From Ceratorhiza oryzae-sativae (taxonomy: Eukaryota > Basidiomycota > Agaricomycetes > Cantharellales > Ceratobasidiaceae), in NCBI GenBank assembly GCA_030998015.1, contig JARWMV010000051.1:1-64000 (forward strand): a DNA stretch of 64,000 nt, read 5' to 3'. The translations under genes and the position numbers were made by a program. Position 1 is the first letter of the stretch. Each line of letters opens with the position of its first letter. The notes under the pieces were generated by a model. The model had not been told where the DNA came from. It did not search any database and saw nothing but the letters and a program-made list of their open reading frames with translations. Shown here in pieces: positions 19,806 through 32,200 of this stretch.

Positions 19806-21783
19806 CCCCCTCTTTAGGGATGTGCCTTGACAGCCTAGAGAGTATATCCACCTGGCTGTTCTTTGCCCCTTCAATGTACAGAATCTTGAATTTGAATCTG
19901 GACAGGAACTTGTGCCATCATGTGACTCAGCCATTCAGTGGCTGATTTGTCTTCCAGTATTCCAGATTTTTGTGATCACAAACAATGTTTACTGGGTGTT
20001 TGGCCCCCTCTGGTAAGTGATGCCAGTGTTCGAGTGCTTTTATAATTGCCAGCATTTCCTTGTTGTAAATATTGTAATTCCTTTCTGCCAGGACCATCGC
20101 CTTGGAGTAATAGGAGATTGGGTGGAGCATTCCATCTTCTCCGTATTGTAATAGTACAGCACCCATGGCATAGCCTGAGGTGTCTGTTTCCAAAATGAAT
20201 GGTTTGCTGGGTTCCAGCTGAATTAGGAGGGGGTCTTCTTTTAATTTCTGCTTCAGCAGGTTCCATGCCTGATCCCTTTCATCCATCCATTCCCACTTTA
20301 CATCCTTCTTGACAAGTTCATAAAGGCATTTTGTGATTTTCAAAAAGTCCTTTATGAAGTGCCTTAACCAATTTGCAAACCCCAACCCTTCTAGGACTTC
20401 AGTTGGGTTGGTGGGGGTTGGTCATTCAACAGCTTTTTCAACCTTGGCTGGGTCTACTTTAATTCCCTGGGGAGTCACTACAATTCCCAGGTAATCAACT
20501 TTGGTGACATCAAAAACACATTTTTCCAGGTTGCAGTATAGGCCAGCTTTTTGGAGATGATGCAAGACTTCTTTGATGTGTTCATCATGTTCTTCTTGAC
20601 TTTTGGAGAACACTAATATGTTGTCCATATAGATTACAACATAAATGCCCTCAATGTCTTGGAACTCTTCCTGGATCATGGCCATGAAGGTCCCCAGTGC
20701 ATTCTTTTGGCTGAATTGCATGACTAAGGGCTCATACAGCCTGTATTTGGTCTTAAAAGCAGCTTTCCATTTGTCTCCTTCCCGAATTTGTATGACGTTG
20801 AAACCCCACTTTAGATCAAACTTGGTGAATATCTTTGCCCCATGCAAAGTCTCCACAATATCATTGATGTGTGGGAGTGGGTACACATTGGAGACAGTCA
20901 TTTCATTTAGCCACCTGTAGTCAATGCACATGCACAGCTTTCCATTCTTCTTTTTGATGAATATGACTGGGGATGCCATTGGTGACCTTGAGGGTCTGAT
21001 ATGCCCTGCTTTTAGTTGGTGGTCCAAGGTTTTGTGCAATTCTGCATCTTCCTTGACACCCACACTATATATGGGGCCATGCCTTGGCTTGGCATCTGGC
21101 TTCAAATCTATCTCCATATCCCACTTTCTATGGGGTGGTAATGGCTGGACATCATCCTCTTCAGTGAATATTTTCTGGAATTCTTTATATTTTGCTGGGA
21201 GGGAGTCTAAGGAGTCCAACTGGAGCTCCTTGGATTTGTTTGCACGCACATGTAAGGGTTTTGTGATGCAGTGCTTCAAGCATATTGGTGAGTTGAACTT
21301 CATGTCCTTTCTGTCCTAATCAATGTCAGGGTTATGGAATTTGAGCCATGACATGCCCAGGACTAAATCATTTTTGCCAACATTCACAATGTAAGCACTG
21401 AGAATTTCTCAGTGCTCCTGAATGCACAACTCAAAGGTGCAATAGTGGATCACGGACCCTGAGTTGATCTCCCTCCCATTGATTACTTGTAGTTTTTTTG
21501 GTGTTTTTAGGGAGACAGTAGGGATATGATATTGTTTAACAAGGTCTTCATGTATAAATACTAATGTGGCCCCTGAATCAATCATGGCCCATCTGTTGAA
21601 TTTTTTCATATTATATGCAGACTTGTGTTTGGGGGTTGTGCACAGCAGGAATGCATGAAAGAAAAACTGAAGTTGTGATTGATTTCCTAACAACATACAT
21701 TCCATTTCCATATTTTTATTTTCATTCTGCGCATTTTGTAACATAGCACCCAAGACCGCCCCCCTGGCACAGTTTGAGCTCAT
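19806..21783 (-). pseudogene. pol: Protease, RT and RNase H of chromovirus copy 2
   Basis: The frame opens at an ATG (21783) overlapping the gag stop. The protease motif AMIDSGATLVFIHEDL is in the block 21783-21409. The block 21303-20422 holds the linker and RT (ASPVIFIKKKNGKLCMCIDY, FTKFDLKWGFN, active site YMDN). 20385-19927 holds the end of RT and RNase H (ETDTSGYAMGAVL, DHKNLEYW). Frames are broken at about 21410, 21310 and 20400. Downstream, the coding region is cut by element E and resumes at 12980. Confidence 0.88.
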
Positions 21784-23173
21784 TCTTTTACCAACTCATC
21801 ATCAGTTGTTTCTACATCCTCCACAACCACTTTGTAACCTGACATCTTGGCTGAAGGGCATTTGGCAGCAATATGACCATGTCCTCCACAGTTATAGCAG
21901 GTATTTGTTCCTTTCCATTTTCCTGCACTATCCAGGTCCATTGCATCTGGATCCTTTGCTTTGGGGGTTGCTGGTGGATGATTGTCCTTCTTTATGTCCT
22001 TGAAGGATTCTTGTACATTGGAATTGCTACCATTGTAGGGAACAGTAGGGACAGTGAAGCCCTTGGCATTGGGCCCCATGGCCACAATCTGGCCCTTGAC
22101 TGCCCTGCCATCCTTGATCTTGTATATCTGCTCCCCACTCTTGAATTTCTCCTTTTGGGGGTTGCTTTGGGAGGTAGCTGTTGGCCTGCTGGACAAGGCA
22201 TTGTTGCTGCTGGACTTGTTACCCCCATGAGACACCCTTTTGCTACTGAACAATATGAAGTGGCAGTCGATTTCCAAGGCTTGCTGAGTGAGCTGGGCAA
22301 AGGTTTTGGTGTGGGGGTCATAGTTTTGGGCCACCATGCTGTCTGTTACATCAGAAGACAGACCATCGTAAAACTGTTCCCACATGGCTGCATTGTTGTA
22401 GTTGAGCCCTGTGGAATATAAATTGAATAGGGTGAGGTAATCTTGAACTGTCTTGTTTTGTTTCAGTTTCCACCACTTGTCACAGTTATTTTTGGTGCAG
22501 TTCAGATCCCCATAACAGGTAGTAAATTCTTGCCAAAAGAGGTTGGTGTTGTGAAGCCATGGGATTGCAGTTCCAGGGTTTAAGATTTCAAATTCTTTGT
22601 ATGAGTTAACCCATTCAGCAGCAGACCCTTCAAGGTAGGATGTAATAAAGGTGACCACCTGGTCGGCGGAGTGCCCACTCATGTTTGTATTGATATATTG
22701 TGCACATGCAATCCTGAATGAGATGGCGTCTTCATGCTTTGTGCCATCAAATTTTTGGGGAGCAGCCATCTTAACTTTTGCAGTTGACCCACTAGAGGGA
22801 GCAGATGCTGCTGGTTGTGGTTGGGTTGTGCTGGAGGAAGGTAGTACTTGAGCAGCACCTGAGCCACCCACAGAGGTGTTGATTTGCACTTCAATGTGCA
22901 TGATAGTGGTTTGGAGAATTGCTAGCATCCCAACTAGGTTGTTGACATTGGTGGCCAGTCTGGCCACATCAGCGTCTATCTTTGTCTGATTTGTGGTAAG
23001 CTTTGCCTTGAGTGAATCCATGTAGGTTTTATTATTGTGTTCGACATCTCCAATATCATTTTGGAGATTGTTGGTTCACTCTTGTAGTTTGTCCATTGAT
23101 TGAAGCATATAAATGACCTTGTCTCCATCAGACATATTTGCCCAAGCAGGGGCAGGGGTTGGTGACGCCATTT
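21780..23173 (-). pseudogene. gag: Gag of chromovirus copy 2
   Basis: The best start is ATG near 23173, 12 codons before MSDGDKVIYML; one TGA (CGA to TGA) near 23075 then interrupts. The 413-codon open part (23021-21780) has the Gag core (FWQEFTTCYGD, VQDYLTLFNLYSTGLNY) and a perfect CCHC knuckle CYNCGGHGHIAAKC. It is otherwise the best preserved Gag here. Its TGA overlaps the pol ATG as ATGA. Confidence 0.87.
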
Positions 23174-23212
23174 CAGAGGAAACTTAAGTAGATTCTAAGA
23201 ACAGCAAAGACA

Positions 23213-23473
23213 CTAAGGAAGTCCAGGAAATTGGGAGTTGTTTTGGTAATAAAGGATTTCTGTCCCCCACACAAGTCTATAAATTTCAAAGTTCTTGATC
23301 CCTTCAAATCTCAACCACATATTGTCCAAATCCCAACTTTTTGTGTCTTGGCAGCAATATGGGGGTTCCACCCTCTTCAGTTTAGTTTGATCCTGGAGGA
23401 GTGCCTCCTTGGGGAAGATTGGTTTGGGCTGCTGGAAGGGGTGCTTCTTCCTGAATTGGCAAGCCTGTGCCAC
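23213..23473 (-). CDS. Leader ORF C of chromovirus copy 2, unknown
   Basis: 86 codons, MAQACQFRKKHPFQQPKPIF onward, rich in aromatic and basic residues (WDLDNMWLRF, YRLVWGTEILYYQNNSQ). Homologous ORFs lie upstream of gag in copies 1 and 3 with mostly conservative differences, suggesting past selection. No known domain recognised. Confidence 0.5.
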   Translation of the reverse strand: MAQACQFRKKHPFQQPKPIFPKEALLQDQTKLKRVEPPYCCQDTKSWDLDNMWLRFEGIKNFEIYRLVWGTEILYYQNNSQFPGLP

Positions 23474-23549
23474 TTAAAAAGGTAGGATGAGGGAGGTCTG
23501 ACAGCATTGAGAAGACAGGGAAGGTGTACTTGTGGGGTGCAGTTGTTTC

Positions 23550-23951
23550 TCAGACTATTGCTTCTAGTCTGAGATGGTCTTGGAGGAGGGATAGATAGTC
23601 CTCTTGATGTTTGCGCAAACACTCAGTTAGGTATGTGCAGTGGGCCTTGGCTTCATGAAGTTCTTCACAAGTTTCTTTGTACTTATTTTGGTAATAACAA
23701 TACCTGTCTTGGAAGTTTTCAATGGTGTTTAACAGGTGACAAAGAAGTTGTTGGCCAAGGTTCTCCAGCTTATAGCTGGTTGCAGGGGATGGTGTAGTAG
23801 TATAAAAATTTGTCCTTTTTAGGACAGTAGGGGCAGCATGCAGGGAAGGTGGCTCTGTTTGCTTGGTGGCAAATTTTGCACTCAGGGGCACCCAGCTTGG
23901 TAATGAAGGCTTGTTGGGCTTGTCCAACTTTCTGGGGGTGGACTTTGACAA
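23550..23951 (-). CDS. Leader ORF B of chromovirus copy 2, coiled-coil-like
   Basis: Overlaps the end of leader ORF A in a different frame. The conserved part runs from SYKLENLGQQLLCHLLNTIE through RYCYYQNKYKETCEELHEAK to LRKHQEDYLSLLQDHLRLEA, with heptad-like Leu spacing. The same overlap exists in copy 3 (59998-60306), so the frame change is ancestral. Possibly a product of frameshifting from ORF A. Confidence 0.5.
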   Translation of the reverse strand: MSKSTPRKLDKPNKPSLPSWVPLSAKFATKQTEPPSLHAAPTVLKRTNFYTTTPSPATSYKLENLGQQLLCHLLNTIENFQDRYCYYQNKYKETCEELHEAKAHCTYLTECLRKHQEDYLSLLQDHLRLEAIV

Positions 23952-24201
23952 TTATTACTTGGTTAATATTGATGTGCCCAGCGTCTTCAAGGATATCTTC
24001 AACCAAATTGAGGGTGAAGCAATGGATAGACAGGTGTCTGAACCACCCACACAAATGGCAACACTGGTCTTCTGTAAAAGGTTGTGCCACTTGAGGGCCA
24101 TGCGTTCTGTCAGAGATGTACTCGAGCAAGAGCAAGATAAAAAGGAAAAATAGACCCTTTCCTGAGTCTATTGGAATAGGAAGGTGACCTCTGTTGCTCA
24201 A
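23770..24201 (-). CDS. Leader ORF A of chromovirus copy 2, CCHC and zinc-ribbon-like protein
   Basis: 143 codons with no clear ATG. Contains CHLCGWFRHLSIHC, an exact C-x2-C-x4-H-x4-C zinc knuckle, and a second Cys cluster CKICHQANRATFPACCPYC. The homologue in copy 3 keeps every Cys and His. It lies 5' of gag, so the element encodes a nucleic-acid-binding knuckle apart from the one in Gag. Function unknown. Confidence 0.55.
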   Translation of the reverse strand: MSNRGHLPIPIDSGKGLFFLFILLLLEYISDRTHGPQVAQPFTEDQCCHLCGWFRHLSIHCFTLNLVEDILEDAGHININQVIIVKVHPQKVGQAQQAFITKLGAPECKICHQANRATFPACCPYCPKKDKFLYYYTIPCNQL

Positions 24202-24371
24202 CTACTTAAGGGCAATGAACAACCCCACCTCTTGTTGATGAAAGAGATTAGAGAACCAAAGCTTGTTACAACGTGTGAGGGACCCAACCTTTGGTCAGTG
24301 AGCAGCCGTGTCTGTGAAGACCAGTAGCGCTTCAGCTAATATAGGTATGCAAGGTTTCACAGGGGCACATA

Positions 24372-25683
24372 TGTTACAGGTCAGGGTACACTTGAATATC
24401 TAAAGCTTAAGCAAATGTAGATATGTTAGTATACACTAATCGTACTCAATACTTCTTAGACTAGAGTAAGAAGGCTCAAAGTAGTTGCAATGTGATCAAG
24501 TAACACTCAAGGTAGTCTTAATCTTTCACAGTGTAAACTGACTAATTTATAGGTATAAAGAGCAAGACTACTATGGTCAGGTTCCCTTTGATATCTTAAA
24601 TGTAGTTCAGCCCTAGTCGCTTGGACTAACTGGTACTAATCTTAATACTAGGCTTAAGCGATAGCTTATAGGATAGATGGTGGGCTGCCTAATGCATGTA
24701 CTTCCTCAGCTACAGGTACTTAGATTTCCTCTAATAGCTGGTACTTAATGTCACGCTCAATCAGGCAATATTGTATCCTTATATATCTCTGTATATAAGA
24801 TACAATGGCTCAGACAGTATATAACTAATATGGTACTTTATTCCTCAGTACTAGTTATATAAGAAATCACACACAGACAAGAGAAATAGAAAGAGAAAAG
24901 AAACCAATAACTGGTCTGGGTTGAGTAGAGGAGTGAAGGAGGGTGGTCTGGAAGGGCCTCAGAGGAGGTCCTTTTATACCCTGAGGAGGGCATTCCAGAG
25001 CCAAATAGATACATGCATGCCAGTGCGATCATCAAAAGAGGGTACTGCTATACTTGGGGTACACCCTAGCCCAGTATAGGATAAAAGAGTAAAGACAGGG
25101 TGTGGATCAAAGGCATTGATGCATCTGAGACCTGCTATTGGCTTGTAGATCATATTATCATAGTATATACATGTAATGAATGGAGGCTACATCTCAGTGA
25201 GTCATAAAGTGAGTCAGAGAAGCTTCTGGATCAATTTGGGAAGCTCTCCTGACTCACTGGAGTCATTAGATCTTGATTGATGGTCCAGTAAGATTCTAAT
25301 GATCTTCGGGCCATTCCGGCGCGAGGATCCGGTGGATCGCGACGATCTTCGGGCAGCAGATACCGCCGAAGATTAGCTATCGATAGAGCACAAGATCGCT
25401 TTGATAGCGTAAGCGGTTGCCGAGATATGAGTGGTGCAATGTTGTGATCAATATCTCCTGATAACAGGAAATATCGCAACCTCTGTATCTCTCTGAGATC
25501 TTATCGTAAAAACTTAATAAAATATGCGTTGGAGAGCGGGAAATTTGTACTATTTAATGGAACAGAAAATAGTACAATTCAGAGCGCATACAAATTCGAG
25601 TATTTCACAATTTAATTACAGAGGCATTGCTTGAGGTTGGCAGAGCAGACTAAAATAATAGAAAATGTTAGTGATCCATAACA
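24372..25683 (-). mobile_element. Solo LTR, family D copy 4 (1312 bp)
   Basis: Reverse-complement LTR with ends TGTTACAGGTC (one mutation) and GATCCATAACA, flanked by the duplication acata (24367-24371, 25684-25688). The empty site in copy 3 reads cctatatgtgcc near 59490. Confidence 0.9.
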
Positions 25684-25814
25684 ACATATAGGGCAGCGAT
25701 GTCTTGTGGCTGTGGATAGGTGGAGTGGGATTGGGGAAGGCAACAGAGAGTTATCTCAAGATGACACCAACAGTGTTCAAGACGTATCCCAGACGACACT
25801 GAGACTTACAATTG

Positions 25815-25829
25815 ACAAGAACTTGACCT
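25815..25829 (-). promoter_or_regulatory. Primer binding site of chromovirus copy 2
   Basis: On the minus strand this reads AGGTCAAGTTCTTGT, 2 nt after the 5' LTR. It is complementary, with one mismatch, to TCAAGAACTTGACCT inside the LTR (reverse complement of 25899-25913). Confidence 0.65.
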
Positions 25830-25831
25830 GA

Positions 25832-26207
25832 TGTCGACGACAACAAGTCAGGCAATGAAGAAAATAGTAAGAAAAGAAAAGAACTTGTATTTGACAAGAG
25901 GTCAAGTTCTTGAGGAGTCCTCTGTGAACTTGACCCAGTTTATATACATGATATGAGCCACATCATAACAAACAAGTCTGTACAGTGAGTCACAACTGAT
26001 AAGAGATAGAAGCGATAGAAGCAACTGTGGAACTGCGGAATTTCACATCAGAGTTGAAATACATCTCAGTTATCAGTCCAGAACATCCCCTGAATCACAT
26101 GACACAGATATACCAAAAAAGGCAAGTATGTTTTTGAAAGGATCTCATAAAATGTAATAAATCAAGAAAATTTTATAGAGTGGATATATGCATGTCAGCT
26201 CATGACA
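25832..26207 (-). repeat. 5' LTR of chromovirus copy 2 (376 bp)
   Basis: On the minus strand starts TGTCATGAGC and ends CGTCGACA. TATATAA lies 33 nt upstream of the self-priming motif. Flanked on the right by aaatg; the matching duplication on the left is lost with the truncated 3' LTR. Confidence 0.9.
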
Positions 26208-28590
26208 AAATGCCTCCCCATTGTCATTGTTGTTGTTCTCACCTAATATGAACAACTGTTAAGTGCATATATGCATAGCTAAACTGAGACTTACCAGCAT
26301 CTTGATTGCAGGACATGTCTACTGACCAATTTAGATTAATACAAACATTTGTTGAATCCAACATTGACAAGTTGCAACAGCCAAAGGGAGGCTTGTCATC
26401 TTCACTGTTGTTGTCACTGCCAAAGGGAGGGTCCTCATCATTGCCATCATTGTCACTGAAGCTCTTGTCCTCAGGGAGGCTGATATCAATGGTTTCACAG
26501 GCTTGTTCATGCTCATTTCACCCTGCTGCTGCCTGGTTTGGAGGCACTGGGTTCCCATGTTGCTTGCTTTTAGCAGTGGCTTTCTGCTTTTGAGCCTTGA
26601 TCCTCATTGGGTCACCGTACTTCTTCTTCCACTGACTAGCCATTCTTTGAAGAATGACATTGAAGAATGCAGTCGGGGCCCAATGCTTGAGCTTGCGGAA
26701 TGCCTCCAACTTGGGGTGGATTGTATAAATCTGGAGAGGGCATTACAGCTACAATAAACAGTATAATTTCTTGTCACATACTGTTTCAATTGCATCTCTC
26801 AAAGCTCCTGTTGGTTGTTTCGTGATGGGCTGGGTCTTGTCGATTCCAAACATACTCCTAATAACAGTCTTGTGGTTGTCCTACAAATAAAATATGTTAG
26901 ATTGAGTGAAACACAGCACAAGAAGACATACATACATATAACAAGCTGTAATCCTCATCACTCAGTTCAAGTTTATTTTGGAGATTATATCCCCACTTCT
27001 TGCCCCTTCCAGGTCCACCCAGGGGCTTCTTATCAACTTTAATCTTGATCAGTTGTGTAGGTGCAAGGCCGGTAATGGCTTTGTTGACTCACTTCAACAC
27101 CCACTTGCCATTCAACTTTTGAATGTCCAAGCCAGCTAGACAGGTGGGTGGTTAGCATTAAGTCAAGGCAAACATATGGCAACAAATGTGAGGCTTACCT
27201 TCAGCCACTATCGCTTCCCTGAGGAGGGAAAAATTGTTGTCTGGCATAGTTACCACAGTGAGAGCAACAGAAAGCTGAAAAAGGTTGAAGGGAGGGGTGG
27301 TGAATGAACACTGGCAAAGGCAGTCATAAATAAAAGCATGAAAAGCACCTGAAACAAGTCCATAGGTCAAGGACCAGGTGTGAAGTGCTGAGGCCAATTA
27401 CCAATTAGGCAAATGAGATCTTGAGCAGGAAGTCTAGACGTCCAAATATTGGGGCTGGTGTACAAGACCCACAGTGAGTTAAGCAATTTATTATGCCAAT
27501 GCATATATGATTCAAGCTTGCTCAGGTCTAGCAGGCAACTCCATCTATGGTTTGCATATTGTATTCTCAATAATGTATGTAAATGAGTTTATGAATTGAA
27601 AATATTTAAGGTACATGCAATGGTGCAAGGGGATGCAGAACAGTTGGGCATTATGAAAAAGTACAGAAAGAACAACAAGCTTAGCTAGTGTATAATGTGA
27701 AACTGATGATGACAAGCACTATAGTAGTGACAAGGAGGGTGCCCTACATACCAATCATGCCAGAAGGCAATGTGATGTTGCAGCGCTCAAGGTGCCTGGC
27801 ACCATCCTGCACTGGGGCACATGCAAGGGATGTGGGTTGTCACAGTGTGCTTACTCTGCAAGCAAAAACTGTTAGTATAGAATGAGATAGAATGAGTATA
27901 TGGATCATAGTACATACCAGCACCAATCACATAGCCCTAACTGGGCCCATGTCCTCCCTGTACGGAATATGGAGGTGGGCCGTTGGGTTGTGATACTTCC
28001 TGGCCAGACCGAAGTCAATAACATTGACCTAACAAGCAACGTTAGATATGCATGGCCTGAACAGTTAAAGTACTTACAGGAGCAGCAGCCTAGTTGGTAC
28101 TGTGCAGGCAGTTGAATGTCTCAAATTTGATTTGTGTTTTGAGCAATTCCGGTTCATGAGCACAGTAGAACAAGCACTATATCCCACAAGCAGGCCACCC
28201 ATAATGAAGTTGTCTGGCGTGATGTCTCAGTAGATGAGGTCCCAAGAGCCGCCATGAGACATCTGCATCTGGCAAGATGAAGGGGAGTACAATACGTGTG
28301 TTACACAACAAATACACACTCACCTTGGTTCCATGAAGCATAGTCCCTGGTGAAGATTTCATCATAAGCCGTGATATGAACAAATGTCGTCCAAAATCAA
28401 GATTTGTGAGAGCAAATGACGGGAAGAGTGAAGGTCAATTAGCAAGGGGTAAATCACTTGAAGAAGAATCGTAAGGAAATAAAGGAGGATCAGTGGGGGG
28501 ATCAGTGAGTTTAGTGACGAACCTGTACGCCAGGTTTCTATTCTACAACACAAGGACTGACCGGTTGTATAGGGCATGGCTTGGGACTAT
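26208..28590 (-). pseudogene. Casein-kinase-1-like kinase pseudogene, multi-exon
   Basis: Minus-strand fragments separated by plausible introns. Near 28230-28180: HGGSWDLIY, stop, DITPDNFIMGG, the HRDxKPDN catalytic loop with Arg replaced by TGA. Near 28025-27940: NVIDFGLARKY and HIPYRED, typical of CK1. Downstream exons read LREAIVAEG, LDIQKLNGKWVLK, GGPGRGKKWGYNLQNKLELS, TVIRSMFGIDKTQPITKQPT and LEAFRKLKHWAPTAFFNVIL, none recognised. At least three stops are TGA at likely CGA sites. The kinase part is clear; whether all fragments are one gene is inference. Confidence 0.6.
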
Positions 28591-29204
28591 GTTAATCAAT
28601 AATCGATTTGGGCACAGGGGATGGAATTGAATGAATCGGAGCGCTCTGGTGATGGCATGCAAGCATAAAAAAACTTACTAGACGTCATAACAGTCCCAGC
28701 AGACATCGGACTGTTGGTTGCGGGGATCTCGGAGATGCTCTGTTGACAAGGTGAGCAGCCAGATTGTTGCGGTTGGGGCAAACAAATGGACTTTTGACGT
28801 GTTCTAGACAGACATGAGGTGTGAGCGACTGCTAAGGGTGGTAGAAATACGTACAGAAAATACGTACATTGTCTTGTACCCCTAGCGCCACCATGAACAG
28901 AGGGAACTTGGCATGTTTGATCAGCACGAGTTGTAAGTTTTCCAGAGACACTTACGGTTATTAGTTTTTGATAGCAGAGAAAGTGGCTGGTCGGACAAAG
29001 GGGGCTGCTCAAGGCAATGATTGTGCGGGTAGCTGGCAGTCTAGGTTGTGGTCGTAGTGTCGATCGTTGGGGGAGCGTGGCTGTGCCTGCTTGATTGCCC
29101 CCAGCGCTCAAGTGAAACTCTACGATAATTAGTCGTTCGCACTCACCTTCGACCACATCCGCATAAGATGACCCCAGTGTCAATGTGCTCTCCAACATTC
29201 CGGT
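28591..29204. other. Spacer upstream of the Tnp2 gene
   Basis: I see no supported gene. The open frame on the minus strand (29333-28596) overlaps the start of the Tnp2 gene and looks like a chance frame. Probably contains the Tnp2 promoter. Confidence 0.4.
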
Positions 29205-32200
29205 ATGCCCGTCTGCCCTTGCTGCCTCCGAGATTTTGCCACTGACCGGGAAGTTCGGCTGCACAAGGCCGAGAATCGGGCTCGACTGGTTGCTCGTATT
29301 GACGTTGCCCGTGCCCAGCGGTGGGTCCAACATGATAACGGCCTAGCGCCCGAACAGGGCCTTGGTGGCGACGAAGACGATGAAATGCATGGCCCAGCAC
29401 TTGACCCTGGCATAGCTCCTGGCGACGACGACGCTCCCGGAGGCCCAGCTTTCAGTGAAGATAACCCCGCCCCTGCCAACGCAGGTCTCCGTCACGGTAT
29501 TGATTTGGCGGCCATAATTGCAATGGAGGACGAGGATATTCGTGAGTACAAGATTTTGTGAGTCTCGACTAGCTAACTCACCTATACCATTCTACTCCCA
29601 GAGGATAACATGGATTTCGAGGATGAGGATGATGAGGATGAGGAGGTCGACGATCTGTTCATTCCCCCCCCTGGTAAGCCAAATCAACGTTTCCTACCAG
29701 TGATAGCGAGCTAACTCTCCTACACCTATTAGAAGTAGCTGGGCCGCTGCCTGTATATCAAAATCATCCAGTGATAATCGAGGATTGGGAGAGCGAGGAT
29801 GAACCACAGGCTTTTGAGCATGACGTTGACACCTCATCCGAAGGTAGTCTTGAGCAAGACCCCGAGTTCCACGAACACGATGGGCCGCTTGGTTTGGATG
29901 CCGATAACGAGCTGGAAATGACTGAAGAGGAGTTATGGGCGTTTCTACGACAGTACATTGGCAATATTGCATTCGAAGAATGGGTTGAGATGTGTAAGCT
30001 GTGTTTATTCGAATCGGTTTTGTTCAAATCTAGCTCATCCATTTAGACAACCGTGACTTGACCGAGACAGACCGCAAGACCCTCAAGTTCCTGGCCGCCC
30101 GTCTCCGCTCGCACTTCTCACAGGCAACGTACGAGGACCTGCGCTTACACGCCTGCGAGGAGCTTGGACTACCCAGCGATTTCGTTGCCTGGCGCCGCCT
30201 CAAGATACTCTCGGGCTTGGAGTCTCGCCCGTACGACATGTGTATTCAATCTTGCGTGCGCTACGTCGGCAAGCACCGAGACCTTGAAGTTTGCCCGTAC
30301 TGCCAAGAACCCCGATTTAGCAATGGAAACCCCCGGCGTACTTTCATGTATACCCCCCTTATTCCGCAGCTAATCGCCCTCTTTCAGAATGCCCGTTCCG
30401 TCATGAACATGGGGCATCACGCCAAACACGAGTTGCATCGAGCCACCCACCCCAACATAATCTCAGATGTCTTGGACGGGGAGATATATCGGACACTGCG
30501 GCAGACTCGAGTCAAACCGGATGAGAACTATCGGTATTTCGATAGTCCCGATGATATTGCACTTGGACTGGGGACTGATGGCTTTTCTATGTTCAAGCGA
30601 CGACGACACAAGGGGAACTCGACCGCGTGGCCACTCATACTGGTCAACTACAACCTTCATACCTCAATTCGGACCCGTCTCGAGAACGTCATCTGTGTTG
30701 GTGTCATTCCCGGGCCTACAGAGTGCAAGGATATAAACTCGTTCCTCGTTCCCCTCGTCGAGGAGCTTTTGCAGCTCGCCGACGGTGTCAACGCGATTAA
30801 AGTGGCAGTCGGAATAGACCTTGTACAGGGTGATGTTCTTCCGTTCAAGTTACGAGCCTTTCTTATTATTCTATTCGGCGACATCCCGGCAATTTCGAAG
30901 CTACTCTTACTTAGGGGGCACAATGCCATGACCCCGTGCTGAACATGTCTCATATCAGGTACAGCATACCACGGTCAGACGGTGACGTATTATGTTCCTT
31001 TGACCCCCCCTAAAGCCCCCGAGGCGGAGCATGTTGAGGTGGTGTCCCCCGACGAGCTGAATCTTTTCATGCGCACACATGACAATTTCTTGTACTACTT
31101 CGATCAGCTTGCTAGGCTTCCTGACTCCCCAGAACGCACCCGACTCTCACAGGAATGTGGACTTCACGGGAAGCCTGTGCTCGCGAGCCTCAAGTCGATC
31201 GACCTTTCGAGCTGCGCACCATACAAGATGATGCATCTCATATTCGAAAACTTGGTCGTCAATATGGTTAAGCACTGGAAGGGGATATTCAAGTGGATCA
31301 CGCAGGGCAACGAGCCTTATGTTCCAGGTAATGACACATGGAAGCTGATTGGAGAACGGACTGTAGCGGCGGCAAAGACGATACCGTCGCAGTTTGTCAG
31401 TTCGATACCCAATATTGATAAAGACTTCAAACTGTACACGGCTGAAGCACACTCATTCTGGTTTACATACCTCGCGCCGGTTTTACTGAATGGAGTACTC
31501 CCCGATGAGTACTATGAGTAAGTCCGTTTCATATATGCTTAACGACTGCACTAACATACTTATTCAAGGCATTTTCTGGCAATGCGTGAGATCATCCTTT
31601 TGTGCCTTGAACTCGAGATATCACTTGCACAGGTGGATGAGCTCGAAGTAAAAGTTCAAGAATGGGTTCAAGAATACGAAAGGTAAGCAACGCAACGACG
31701 ATTCCAATTAATTCGCTGTATCATTGCCAATAGGCTTTACTATCAATACGACCACAATCGGCTCCCGGCTTGCGTTCTGACGATTCACGCGCTCCTGCAC
31801 ATACCGCATTATATCCGCCGAACCGGTCCACTTTCGGCTACATGGTCCTTCGTAATGGAGCGATTTTGTGGATTTTTGCTTAGACCGGCCCTCTTGAATC
31901 GTGTCCGACCATACGAGTTTCTCGACAACTACATTCGACGGCGTGCGCAGATGCAAATCGTAGCGCATATACATAACATGCCGTCACTCGTACAGCCACC
32001 CACTCGTATAGATCCCGATGATGAGGAGTTAATATCTTCAAAAGAAATAATATATGATGCGAGTGAGTTACCCACATCTTAGTTCTTACGAATTTCCTCA
32101 GGCATACGAACGCTTTGTAGACCGCAACTTCGCGCTTGGACAGCCGGTGGATCGACCTTATCCGGCCAGCAATCGACTCAAGAGAAGGATTACCAGATAC

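Larger units (their letters stand above)
11346..26207 (-). mobile_element. Ty3/gypsy chromovirus copy 2 (family C), nested by elements E and D
   Basis: Read on the minus strand: 5' LTR (25832-26207), primer site, leader ORFs, gag, protease-RT-RNase H, integrase-chromodomain, polypurine tract and a truncated 3' LTR (11346-11452). Interrupted by family-D LTR copy 4 in the leader and by the whole 6.8-kb element E in pol. Host length without insertions is about 6.7 kb. Confidence 0.92.

Noticed and set aside
28596..29333. 245-codon minus-strand ORF as a gene
   Set aside because: Overlaps the first exon of the Tnp2 gene antisense and has low-complexity content.
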